Of a stretch of 64,000 bases of DNA, positions 48,121 through 59,281 are shown piece by piece. A program made the translations under genes and the position numbers. How positions within the stretch are numbered: position 1 is the stretch's first letter; each line of letters starts with the position of its first letter. The notes below the pieces were generated by a model. It was given only the letters and a program-made list of their open reading frames with translations, had not been told where the DNA came from and did not search any database. This stretch comes from Cyathus striatus (Eukaryota > Basidiomycota > Agaricomycetes > Agaricales > Nidulariaceae), in assembly GCA_025738555.1 (NCBI GenBank), contig JAOVFP010000009.1, positions 2,542,001 to 2,606,000 on the forward strand, written 5' to 3'.

Positions 48121-50274
48121 CTGCTAGAGATCTTCCTAAGAGAACACTTGACATTTTACATGCGTACCTATCGAGGAATTCTCCGATGGTGGTACACATC
48201 TACCAAACCAAGCCACAAATCATCCTAATACCAAACCGTACACACAAAGCCGTCCAACGTACCTATCTACAGCCGATCATCCGTGTTAGGGCTTGAAGGA
48301 TATAATTCACCGGGTGAAAATTCCCGATTCTAAGCTTCTATAGCGCATGTGCATGTATGGGTTATATAGATAATCGAGTACGTAAGTAATTCATCTGGAC
48401 GAAGGACGAAAAACTCGAAGAACACAAATACAACACTTCCCCATCTCGTCCTTTCGAATGTACTTTGGTACCAGATTCTAGGCCAAATGAAGATAGGTTG
48501 TAGATATCCACGTGGAGAATGTGTGAGATGCCGGGAAATGGTTCCGTGAGGAGGGATGGTCCGCGTTGGGTATATGTTATACTGTTTCTGGATAATGATA
48601 TGTGTGATATAGATTCCGAAATGGTCTTTGTATTTCATTGGGCAAGAATGGTAGATTAAGGTCTGAACTATGATTCGTACGTTCTGTCGGTTAGATATGT
48701 ATTGTATTGAATGGACGATGAAAGGTAGTTACCTACATCTTAGTGTCGCTCAAAGTCCCCATCGTACCTTCCAGCCCGACCTTATTCGCATCTCAGCCAT
48801 CGATATACAAGTACGCAGTAGTCCAGATCTCGCCTCAAGGCAATGAGGCTTGTCAGAACTAGCACACAAGTTGAAAGAGAAAGAGCCCAGATCCATCACT
48901 ATGTCCTTCTAACTCCCTCGAATCCAGAGCTCGTAGATGCCATCAGCCATCACTCTGTCAAACCCTTCATATAGTTAAGTGGTATCTGATATGCCCCTCT
49001 CATTCTCACAGATAAGATGCCGACTAGGCATCCAAAATTCCAGACTGTAATGCAGGGTAAAGTTATCTCTCAGGGGTATAGGATAAATCATGTTTGATTG
49101 GCTAGAATGTTACGAGCCGGGTCGAAGGCAGAAACCAATGAGGAGGGTGTACGAGAGACCCGATTTTTATTGGCTCTGCGAGGCTTTTTCACACCGAAGC
49201 TTGTGCCGCTGTGGAGTCGATTCTGGAGGGGTCTAGGCCCGCCTGGAGAGTTGCCGGAATTTCCCAGGGTGCTCTCTTGCTTGTGGAGATACTGGATTTG
49301 GAAGGTTTGATTGGATGGGATAGAGTTGTGCCGGGTGGTGGGGTATGTATAAAGCGTTGTTGTTTTTTTTTCTTTCTTGGTAAGCGTGTGGAGGTATGTT
49401 GGGCCCCGGAAGTAGATAAGTATAGGGGGAGAGGTAAGTGGAGAGATATGGTGTATGTAGGAGGTTCGGAACAGATATCCACGAGATGGTTTCGGTTGAT
49501 AGATGTCCTTTCTTTGCGATATGAGGAAGGTAGGGAGGACGAAGGAAAGGCCCCGGAAGAGTTTAGCTAGGGCAGCAAGGAAATGAAATCAAGTTCCTTA
49601 CTTGCTTAGATAGATAGATGATCTCGGTGGTTGACGTCCGTCCGCCCTTTCAGAGCCTTCAGCTGAGTTGTTCCTGTAGGCGGTTCAAACTCCCCCCGCC
49701 AAGTTTCAACAAAGCAATGAGTTGGTCATGATCATCGGCATCATACATCAAACGCGTAATAAAAGTACGAAAATCGCGGGTGGTGCGAAAAGTTGAGCAA
49801 ATTGCTGATATTTCCTAAAATGGGAAAAGTAGAGCATGAGTCTAGGCTGGCGCCACGAGTGGTGCACTGGTGGTTCGAAAGTGTTTGCCCTGGGTGCCTT
49901 GCTTGCCTGCTTCACTCCCCTTTCCTTCCCCAATCTTAGTTCTCCAATCTAAACCTCGGAAGGATGGATATAGAAATGTCGCATTCCACTCCTGATTTGC
50001 GATTAAATCATCGATTCGGGTCCAAATTCTCCACTCCTTACTCAGTATTTGGTCATGAATTGGGTCTTATTTTTTTCGTGGTTGAATTGACTGACTCCCG
50101 TCCATCTAATCGGTATTTGTTCTCTCGGATTTGTATTTAACCCCTCTCATTCAATCCTCCATGAATCCACCCAGCTCAGCCCCTCCTCCCAGCCCGTTTC
50201 TCGACGTCTAGCCAACAACCCGCTCGCTCCATCAGTCCACTCTTTCAGCACCAGCACCAGCACCGCCCGTTACC
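48121..50274. other. Intergenic DNA upstream of the phosphatase gene
   Basis: No gene is supported. Around 49090-49580 the DNA is more GC-rich, with overlapping frames on both strands (plus 49211-49570, minus 49189-49482), but neither shows a known motif. The 170 bp before 50275 are pyrimidine-rich with a TATTTAACCC stretch near 50137, plausible as phosphatase promoter and leader. Confidence 0.4.
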
Positions 50275-51014
50275 ATGATCAGATTCGACAACCTCCCGCC
50301 CGAAGTCATCCAAGCGATGTGCACACCAATGCACCAGGTTCTCGCCCCCGCAGTGCTCCCTACCGGCACAGTCACCGGCGCCCTGTACATCGGCTCCCTC
50401 AGCGCCGTCCAAGACAAGGACCTCCTCAAAGCGCACAACGTTACGCATTTGGTGCAGGTCCTCGATGTGCCCTGGTTGCCTATCAGTGAAAAGGACAGGT
50501 TTAATTGTTATAGAATTGAGATTCATGATGCTGCTAATGTGGATTTGAAGCCGCATTTGGAGGCCGTTTGTGCGCATATTGATAGGGCGTTGAGGGGAGG
50601 GAGGAATGTGCTTGTTCATTGTCAGCAGGTGTGTCTTTTAGCGTCTTTTCGCTCTCTTTTTCTATGCATATCGACGAAGTCGTTCCCCCTCTACCCCCTC
50701 TTTCTGCTCTCAATCACATCATACGTCATCTACTGCGCATTCCTTCTGCTCTCATCACCCCCATTCTTCTTCTCCCTTCCCTCTCCCTTTTCCTGTCCTC
50801 AACCATACTAACTCCCTCCTAGGGCGTATCCCGCTCCCCAGCAATAGTAATAGCCTACCTAATCCGGAACCACGGCATGTCCTTCGAATCCGCCTACGCG
50901 CTATGCAGACACAAGCGCGCCTGCGTAAAGCCTAATCAAGGCTTCGTCCAAGCGCTACAGGAGTGGGAAGGCATATGGAAGAGACCTGGTATTACGAGAA
51001 GGTTTACGTCGTGA
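50275..51014 (+). CDS. Dual-specificity protein phosphatase
   Basis: Two exons, 50275-50628 and 50823-51014, joined by a 194-nt intron with GTGTGT donor, CTAAC branch-like site and TAG acceptor, encode 181 residues. The signature HCQQGVSRS at residues 115-123 spans the splice junction and matches HC-x5-R of cysteine-based phosphatases, with Cys116 as nucleophile and Arg122 binding phosphate. Asp85 in EIHDAANVDL is the likely general acid. Flanking sequence ALYIGSLSA and VSRSPAIVIAYLI is typical of the atypical dual-specificity group, which removes phosphate from Ser/Thr and Tyr of proteins or from other phosphorylated molecules. No extra domain is present. Codon use is more GC-rich than in neighbouring genes. 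At least six degraded fragments of exon 2 are scattered through the window. Confidence 0.92.
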
Positions 51015-52995
51015 ACAGTAAGAGGATGAAGAGGGTGTAGGGTGAGTTGATTTTTTCGTCGCTTTGTTTTTTTGAAATTGCATTTTTGTGTTTTGTTCTA
51101 TTCAACTACGGAGCTCGTTCGTCTTGGTGGATGTATGCGCTTTGTGGCTAGCTCGAAGTATCAGAGGAACTTTCTTTCTTGTCGTTGCTCGCCCGGTCTC
51201 GTGCCGCTGTTGCGTTTGCGCAAGGGATCGTGACGTTCTCTGCGCTGGGTACATGCGCTCGATCAGGTGTATGCATCCGCATACGGCCTTGACAGAGAAT
51301 CGATGGCGATGAGCATCATGCGCTCATCCACCTCGCCGCGTCACTGCGAAAGCAGGGTATATGGTGCATACCCGTGTCCTTCTGTCATCCTCGCTCGTCA
51401 TGTTTCATGAGGGGGCACGCTCGCGGCTCGGGAGAAAGCTATGCGGCTCTGATGCGATGGTTTAGAGTCCACATTCAGCACATAGAGGACGATCGATGAC
51501 GACGACGAAGGGAGTCGGAGCCTGAAGGGCATATTCTACCGCTGCTGCCATTCATATGACGAGTTGAAGGTGCTCTAGCAGATCAGTAGGCTGCTGTTAT
51601 TCTCTTGGAACGACCTGGCTCGAAGCGGCTGTTCGTTCAGTCTTCGCTCGATCGCTGTGCTAGCCCCTCGTAGTGGAGTTCGCTGCATGCAGACTCGGCA
51701 CTGCGTTTGGAATGCTTCAGCGTTGACACCCAGAATGTTGCTCCTGTCAGAGTGGTTGTGGAGTTCGTTGAAACCCTCCTTGTTCGAGTTGCCTCCAGCG
51801 TAGCTATATGCTCCTTTCGTGGGGCCCAGAGACGGGAGCTAGAGCGCTGGAATGGTGCTGCATTCAGCGTTTCTTTCTTTTCCTCCTTGGGCTTATGTTG
51901 GTATCAGAGCATTGGAGACATGTCCATCAATGGGTGCACCTTGGGAATTGGAGCGTTAGCTCTATTCCGACCAGCGCTCTTTCTTTCTTCATCTCCTTTC
52001 GTTGATATCTGCGCATGTCTTCGTTAGGACCCGAGCGTCCAGCATCTCCCGAGACGACTCAGAGATCCACTTTTATATTCCTTTTCCTTCCTCTTTCCTT
52101 TTCATCACGTCATCAGATAAACTAACATGACGTCATCACCAGGAAATTTCACACCGCAAAGAATACCTGAAACAAAAATTCAAATCAAAGCCTAAAAATA
52201 GTCCTCTTTCTACGTATTTATTTATCACGCCACTTTTACATACTTTGCACCATATCACACATACCCCGCCCCGTCCTGTCCTTTCTTGTCTTTCTCTTTC
52301 CGAGGAAATTTGCCTTTCATTCGGAATTGTAGCTGTTGTATTATCTACACTATCTCCTATCCTATCCTACGTTCCTTGGCTTACTTATTCTCTTTCCTTA
52401 TTCTTCCTTTCGTTTCATTTGGTGTAGTCTACTCGCCCTCAGTCTGGCCTCAGTCAATTCGATCCCGTGCTGTCTTCGCCGTCATCTCCAGTTTCGACAT
52501 TAAAGGATCTGGTATTCGTCGGATGTCTAGTAGACTAGATGTGCTTCCTCTCGTACTCTATTGTTTTTGGTGCTTGTACGGTACTTCGCTTACTCGTATA
52601 CGGACTTGTTAACTTCTACCCTACGGAACATGCTGATAGTTTGCTTTAGTGCTTATTGTCGTATACCGTTTTTTCTTTTACTCTTGGGTTTTTAGGTTGT
52701 AATATAATGGGTTTTTTTGGCGTCTTTGTTTATTGGCGTGACTTCTTATCGTCAGGCTCCTGTCTGTGTCGGATTACTAGATTCCAACCGGTCGTTCGCT
52801 TCGTTCGGCGTTTAGGTTTACCTCCTCTCTTAGTTATTTTTAGTCTTGTGCAGTATTTCTGATTGTGGAGCTCAGTGTTGTGAAGGTATATTGACGGTGT
52901 CTCACTGTTTAAACCTTTGGAATTCTCAGCTCAAGTTCGCGTTTGTATGGTATACAACTTGGATATTCATAAATAGTTAGTAAAACATCGAGTTT
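51015..52995. other. Intergenic DNA downstream of the phosphatase
   Basis: The first 200 bp are matched by 33790-34010 on the minus strand, so flanking sequence was copied together with the phosphatase. Beyond that, frames such as plus 51707-52027 show no recognisable motif. From 52200 to 52860 the plus strand is T-rich and pyrimidine-rich. No gene is supported. Confidence 0.4.
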
Positions 52996-55668
52996 CTACT
53001 GGTATTCGGTGTGTTCGGTAGAACTACCAATATCGCAAGTTCCAGTAGGACACATTGAAATGCAATAATATGTGTTATAATCATATTCCCATAGTTCAGT
53101 CAAACATCGTGCTCTTTCAAATGCTTTCTCCCATAAGTTTATAATAACTGTAGGAGGATTTGTTGATTTCTATGCTAGTGTTAGAAGCTATATGTGTATC
53201 AGATATGATAAATACCTTGAGCCATGTTAACAAATGACATTCCGCTTTATGTGTAAGTTTCTTGTTCAGATAGTCATTGTCTTTACAATCAAAAGCTGCA
53301 TGTTCCAAGCATGTAAGTAGTTCTGGAGTTGCAGTGATGGAAAAATGGTTCAAATGTTCGGCCCATCTGCTCATACATGAGATGAAATACGATTTGTATC
53401 CATTGACACCTAGCGATTTTGATTGGCGAATAATAAGAATGTTTAAATTTGCATAGTCATCTGGACTGCAATTAAATGGGCCGCTTTCCGATATAAATCT
53501 GGTTAAATAATCGGAATCTCCGAACTTGGTTCCGGACAGTAGAAAATGATCAATGTCCAGACTTATTACAGTAAAAGTTCGAGTTAAAGAGTCTAATCCT
53601 TTGAACTCATTCCAAGTATCGAACTCAGGGGCGATTAGTCGTAACATGAGTAACTGCTTCGTAACTATGTCGCTTCCGTGTAATTGAAAACGTCGAGTCC
53701 ATAGTGGGTGTAGAAACAATGTCCAAAAGTCGACATAGTTTAGTTGCATGTTCTAAGGAGATATGTTAAATTCTAGATCTGCTCTAAAGTCTTTGCTATA
53801 ACTTACCGATTTTAAACGATACCATTGTAATTGCATGTTATATAGACCACACCGAGTTGGTGTAACGTGTTTAATAAAATGATCAATTTCATAACTTAGT
53901 TGACTAGATTTTGGCCCAGTTAGGACCCAAAAAGCCTCGAAGGTCCATTTGATGTATGAGAGATTTAGATGGCATGAATTCTCTGAGAATATATTGTGTA
54001 AAGATAACTTGAATTCTTGAATATTAATAGATCGATGACTTATTTCAAGGTGTTGATGCCACTGAAAAAATGCATAAATCCATGCGGCTTCATGATACCA
54101 TTAGGATATTATACTTTGAATGAAATGATTTACTTACCATGTTCTTCTGGTGTTTCACACTTGGGTCTGGAAATGAAATTCAGACAGGATCGGACAATAT
54201 CTAAATGAGTTGCTGTTATATCAATATGAAAATGTTTTGAACGTTCCTTTGTGATCAAAAAGTCGTAAAAGGATTTATGGTGAAATCCAATCTTCAGACT
54301 ACGCGTGAGAGATAAAGACCCTACTTTGAGCGATATAAGGGAATGAAGTTGATTCAGTGAAAAATATGCTTCTCCTTGTGGAAGAGACAACAGCTGTTCT
54401 ATAACAAGAAGCAGCCGGTGTTGATTATAAATGATTGCATTTACTATGACTTTTGATAGATCTTCTAGATAACTTGTCGAATACTTTACAGCAAAATCTT
54501 GAATGGCAAGTATATATCCTAGTACTTTTACGGTTCTCTTGGCATCCTTCACTCGAGACAGAATTTCAAGGTAGAGCAAGTCAAGATCTGTATAATAAGG
54601 AGTGTTATTTTCACTCTCCCGGATGCCAAGAACAATATCAAGTCTTGAAGCCGGGTTATGGTCGCAGCTAGATATGAATTTCATTACTGTGGCCGCATAA
54701 ATGAATTGCCCTGAAGATCGCTCAACAAGTTTTTCTATGCAATCAGAAGATGGCCAAGGTCGAGGGATTGATTTGAGAGCCATTTTGAACTTCCTGTCAT
54801 TTAATATGCGGGAAAATCCACTCTGTAGAATTGTTCGAATATCATGTATAACTCCTGGGACATGACTCAGGGAGATAAGTTGAGTTGCAAAGATGACTTC
54901 CTTAGTATCAAGAGCTTCCTGCAGGTGAGCCTCGGGTCGGCTTGTGATGATAAACCCAAGTGGAAATTTGTCATGGCGCACAGCTTTGGCTAGCAGGTGT
55001 AATATTGATATTTGAGTCACTTTGTCTATACATTCATCTAATCCATCGATCACTATCGCCCTGATAGAGAGTTGTTCTGAAGGAATAGCCTGGATGGGTC
55101 CGAGTACTAGTTTTTTGAACTGGTACTCTAAAGGTTTATCGACAACGATTTGTGGATCTCGCTCGATCTCTGATGCAATATAATCTGCAAAGTCACTGTT
55201 CAGCATTGTGAGCTGATATGCTAACGTTGTGATAAATTTTAGCGCGTGGTTTCGATCGGCTGATCCTCGCCAAAAGAAGAAGCTGGCGCCCAAAAGTCTA
55301 TCATGATCAGCATCTTCGCACACTGAGCGTGCAATGCATGACTTTCCAGCCCCTGCTGCCCCGTGGACATACATTATGCGAGTTTCTTTTTCAGGATTTT
55401 TGATCCATACTTTGATATCTCTGAGGAGCTGTCTGCGGGTTTCCGGATGACATTTCGGCGCATCATATTGATCCTTCGATTGGTGTGTTGCTCCTTGGGC
55501 AACGTATTTGGACAGGTATTGTATCCCTGGTTCAAGTGATAAGTGCACAGAATCAGTTTATGTTAACCACCCTGTTTGCTTACGAGCCCTTTTCCCATTA
55601 CTTGCATCCATAAAATTTGCTTGCTGTATGGTGAAATTATTTGCGTTTTGAAAAATTGACGTGCTCAT
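52996..55668 (-). CDS. NACHT NTPase, family copy D, intact
   Basis: Exons 55668-55584, 55526-54138, 54087-53807, 53752-53216 and 53169-52996 join in consistent phase to an open frame of 821 residues. Exon 1 codes the N-terminal motif NANNFTIQQANFMDA. NACHT motifs follow: Walker A GAAGAGKS at about residues 84-91, Walker B AIVIDGLDEC at about 185-194 and ITSRPE at about 222-227. FHHKSFYDFLIT lies near the end of exon 2, as in many mushroom NACHT proteins. The C-terminal 330 residues are helical with no WD40, ankyrin or TPR repeats, and the tail ends YYCISMCPTGTC. It should be an ATP- or GTP-binding signal NTPase of the STAND/NLR-like type, cytosolic since no signal peptide or membrane span is seen. 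Ligand and output are unknown. It is the only copy here without a coding lesion and may be a functional source gene. Confidence 0.9.
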
Positions 55669-55762
55669 CGTTGGGGTGAAGAACCCTCGCTCATCTGCTG
55701 TAAATGCCTTATATTTGTACCCTTCCACCGAATTGGAAATATACTTCCGGACACAGCCATCG
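55669..55762. promoter_or_regulatory. Upstream leader of NACHT copy D
   Basis: This stretch joins the start codon and the TATA-like sequence. No upstream ATG-rich frame of note is seen. Confidence 0.3.
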
Positions 55763-55772
55763 TTATTTATAC
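55763..55772 (-). promoter_or_regulatory. TATA-like box of NACHT copy D
   Basis: The minus strand reads TATAAATAA about 100 bp upstream of the ATG. It is further from the start than in the other copies, so the leader may be longer or another element may be used. Confidence 0.35.
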
Positions 55773-58599
55773 TTAGTCAACACTCCTGTATAATGACCTG
55801 TTCATAAAAGTCAGCCGCTCAAGCCTCAAGCGTTAAAGTGCGTATTAATATCTGTACTATTTGCGCAATGCAATGCCATACTTGAGCCAAGTGGTTAACT
55901 TTTAACATTAGTTTAACGCTTTCCGGTATTACTAAAGCGCTTGCCTGTCGTGTACTAATCACTTACCTCGTTTGACTTATCTACTTAACTGTCATGCGTA
56001 CGCTTTGAGAATGTCAGGTAACCGCTTACCCCCTAACTCAGTCTCTCATGTGACCTCAGTGTAGGGACTAACATGGGTCGGTCCGTGCAGTACCCGGACC
56101 CGACCCGCAGGTAATTAAGAAATTCGGATCGGGTCCGGGTGGACTCGCAGGTACCTGCGGGTAACCTCGCCATTTTGAGAATCTAAGTAAGATTTTTGTA
56201 GTCTGAATAAGAGACTCGTTTAATTTTTGAAGTCAAAATGTATTGTACTTTGTAGTGCACTTGAGAATATTGATAAGCACCGCCAAGACGTCACCCTGAG
56301 AGCCTAGCTAAGAACCAGACAGTTTGTATCCCTCAGTCATCCACCCTTTCCCACTCAAATATGGTAACATAGAATTCTATCTATCTGTTAACGTCGTTGA
56401 ACGCATAGTGATCTGGTTCGACAACGTTGAATTAAACTTGAACCTGTTATGGATATTCAACTATTCGTAGAGTTAGCATATTTTCTCGCCCTTTTCTCTT
56501 CTTTTCCTTCTCCATTTCATCTCTGTATCTTGTCATCTCGTCATTTCGCGGCTGTGCCACTCAATCCGATATGATCATATTATTAAATCTCTAAGGAGTA
56601 AGAAGTATTTAAAAGGAAAGTCCGAGATCACCAAGTATGGTTTGCCCCAGACTCGCAAAGATAAGCTTAGGGAGGGACCCCCCCCCTTAGGCCCTCTTAA
56701 ATTTTGTTTTGACCTCACTTACAAATTAGTGAAAATGGTTCATATTAGAATTTTGCAGTCATAATTTAAGGTAATTATCACATATAATGCACATTTACAA
56801 GCTGTAATGGGATTGAATTATTTGAAATGAGTGAAAAATGTCTACATTATGAAGCAATGTAAGTTGAAGAACTTGGGAATGCCTTCACTTCACATATTGG
56901 AAGCACATAGTATAAGGCCTGCATACAGTGATGATAACACACAACTTGATGAGGTTTTGAGCAAAATTCCACATTGAACAAAACCAAGAGTACAAATCAT
57001 ATAATAAAGTATATGAGAGGCCTACATGTACCAATGCACATATGGGGGATAGTGATGATGAACAGGGCAAAGTCAGTGAATTCTTGAGTACCAGAACAAG
57101 AAATGAGTAAGTGTCATACCCAATTTGGATTTATAACTCACATTCTCATCAAAGCTTCAACATCTACCATGGGTATGCATACACAACCTCCCAATGTCTA
57201 GGTTACTACCAATGAATTGACTATGAATCCATCTGATACCAGCAAGAGGTGGCTAGCACAACTGAAGTGGATGAAGAAAGAAACAATACTGGGGTACAAG
57301 AATTAGTAATTATGGGTTTACAAACTTGCCATAAACCCGTACTGAGTTAATTCACCAAATTAAAAGGCCTTGGATTACATGTAGGAGCAGCCTACCAAGA
57401 GTTCCCTTGTGCTGGACACCACTGCAAATGCAAGAACTGTTCTGGAGCATCTTGAATGCAACAATTGCAAACACAAACTAAATGACCTCATGGCAACACT
57501 GGAGGTATTTACCTGAGATAAAAAAATAGCAGAGGAGGAAAGATCTGAATAAATTATTATCAAATGTGCATGTAAAAACTGCGAAACCAAATAGGTCAGT
57601 CATAAGTATGCAGTGCTCTTAACTGCATACTGAAGCAAACTAACATTAACATACCATCAGTTCACACAGTTCACTTGAATTAGACTTGAATACATCATGC
57701 ATTGATGTACATGCAATGTATGTGAAACCACGAAACACAGACACTGAGAATCAGAGTTACCAGTGGGTAGAGATTGGCTTGGTAAGTTGTCGGCAAGATC
57801 GGACAGTTTATCTGTTCACATGATATGCTTATGTAATACTCATATACGGAAATATATTCCCACGGGAGGGGAGGGGAGGGAGGGTACCCAGCATACTGCT
57901 TAAAAATTAAAACGACCTGATGTAACTTTTCATAATCTTCGGACCCCCTTGATATCTACAGCCTAACTGAACCATTGAGAATGTTTCAGCAACAGCAATA
58001 GAATATTATAGAAAGGACTTTAGATATCTACATCCTAGGAGATGTATTAAGAACGCTCTAGCAATAGGTAGTACAAAAGGTATATAAATATCAGTAGATA
58101 GATACCTAAATCAATCCTTTTCACCTCTCAAACAGCGTGACTGTAAGAATCAGACTCGACTTAAGGCTAAGCGCTAAGTCTCGTACTGTTGCTAAAAAGG
58201 GTACATACGTATATTTACTTATCTACTCGCTACTTAAGTACTAGATCATTGTATCGAGTATTGTCGATTGCTGAATATCATTGGATAGTCCAATCGGTGG
58301 TAGCACGTGACTTGTTTCGACACTTGCACTTGATTGACATACTCTTCGAGGACTCAACTTGACGTACACGCTACTACATATTCATTCTCTCTCACATACA
58401 TTGTATTTAATCCAAGACTAAATACAACACGGTACGTTTCTATTCTTGTAGGTGTACTCACTCCGTGTATTCATAGGAATACACCAACGTTGCAATCCGT
58501 TTGCAAATCACAACAGAACCCAGGCGGGCCGGCATCGTCCATATTTCATTAAAAGTGCGCACCAATGCACCACATCGGCCACTGGAGCGTACACCGGCG
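55773..58599. other. Intergenic DNA without supported genes
   Basis: No gene is supported. A palindromic GC-rich patch at 56085-56175 combines ACCCGGACCCGACCCGCAGG with GGGTCCGGGT and ACCTGCGGGTAACC. The stretch 56660-57890 is bounded by a C9 run (56681-56689) and a G-rich tract GGGAGGGGAGGGGAGGGAGGG at 57862-57882. It contains only short frames and may be an old inserted element. Confidence 0.35.
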
Positions 58600-59110
58600 T
58601 GTTGTACACAAGAAACTGCACAAAGAAATGGGCGATGCAAGTCGAAAGTTGTGCGTATGCTAGGCTGGAGCTGAAGGCTTGGAACATTGGTCTCAGCAAG
58701 TGAGCCTGAGAACTTCTTTGGGTTTCTTTTTCTCTTTCCTTTTTTTTTTTGCATGCTATACATAGGTGTGTTTATAAAGGAGTATCGAGCAAGTGGATAT
58801 CGGTGGTTCATTCACTATCTGCCCTCCCAACCATTCGCTTCATTCATCCTATCATACCCCTCCCCCCCATTCGTTTTCTCGTCTCTTCCTTTCTTCATAT
58901 TTTGATGCCCTTTGTTCCCCCTTTACTCTGCTACTCCTCTTCATTTTGCGTCGTTTATGCTCTTTGCCTCTCTCCCCTTCTGTTCCTTCTTCCCTTTCAC
59001 TAGCTCTTCCCTTATCCTTACCGATATATACATTCCTCTTCTCTTTTTTACATACCGCCTTGTCTGTGTTCCTTCTCCACTATACACATTAGGGCTTACT
59101 GATACATTTG
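58600..59110 (+). repeat. Dispersed relic-family block, opposite orientation
   Basis: A possible sense-strand phosphatase relic at 58610-58690 (CTGCACAAAGAAATGG, then GAGCTGAAGGCTTGG) is followed by a pyrimidine-rich tract. Its inverse, for example GGTTCATTCACTATCTGCCC and CCATTCGCTTCATTCATCC, matches the purine-rich ends near 29460-29520 and 33280. The run of overlapping frames here is an artefact of the C/T-rich composition. Confidence 0.5.
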
Positions 59111-59281
59111 ATGAGGACAATATCTAGAATAATAAATACTTGCATACTACTGCCTAATATATAATTCACTTCTCTTTCATAGACTGACCACTGTATCTCT
59201 CAGAATCATCCTGTATCGTACGTGTACAAGTAGTGATTCGCAGTGGCATTAATAACAGACACGATCCCTTTATCTAGGTAC

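Noticed and set aside
50232..50619. Minus-strand frames over the phosphatase
   Set aside because: Shadows of the plus-strand gene, which has a complete HC-x5-R signature and correct intron.
53117..53749. Separate 210-residue protein
   Set aside because: It is exon 4 of NACHT copy D read through into the next intron, as shown by alignment with copies A, B, C and E.
56640..57890. Retrotransposon between the C9 run and G-rich tract
   Set aside because: No reverse transcriptase, integrase or long terminal repeats can be seen; only the flanking G/C tracts are noted.
58687..59127. Several overlapping plus-strand frames of 70-100 codons
   Set aside because: C/T-rich composition removes stops in three frames; the same tract is a dispersed repeat with no conserved frame.
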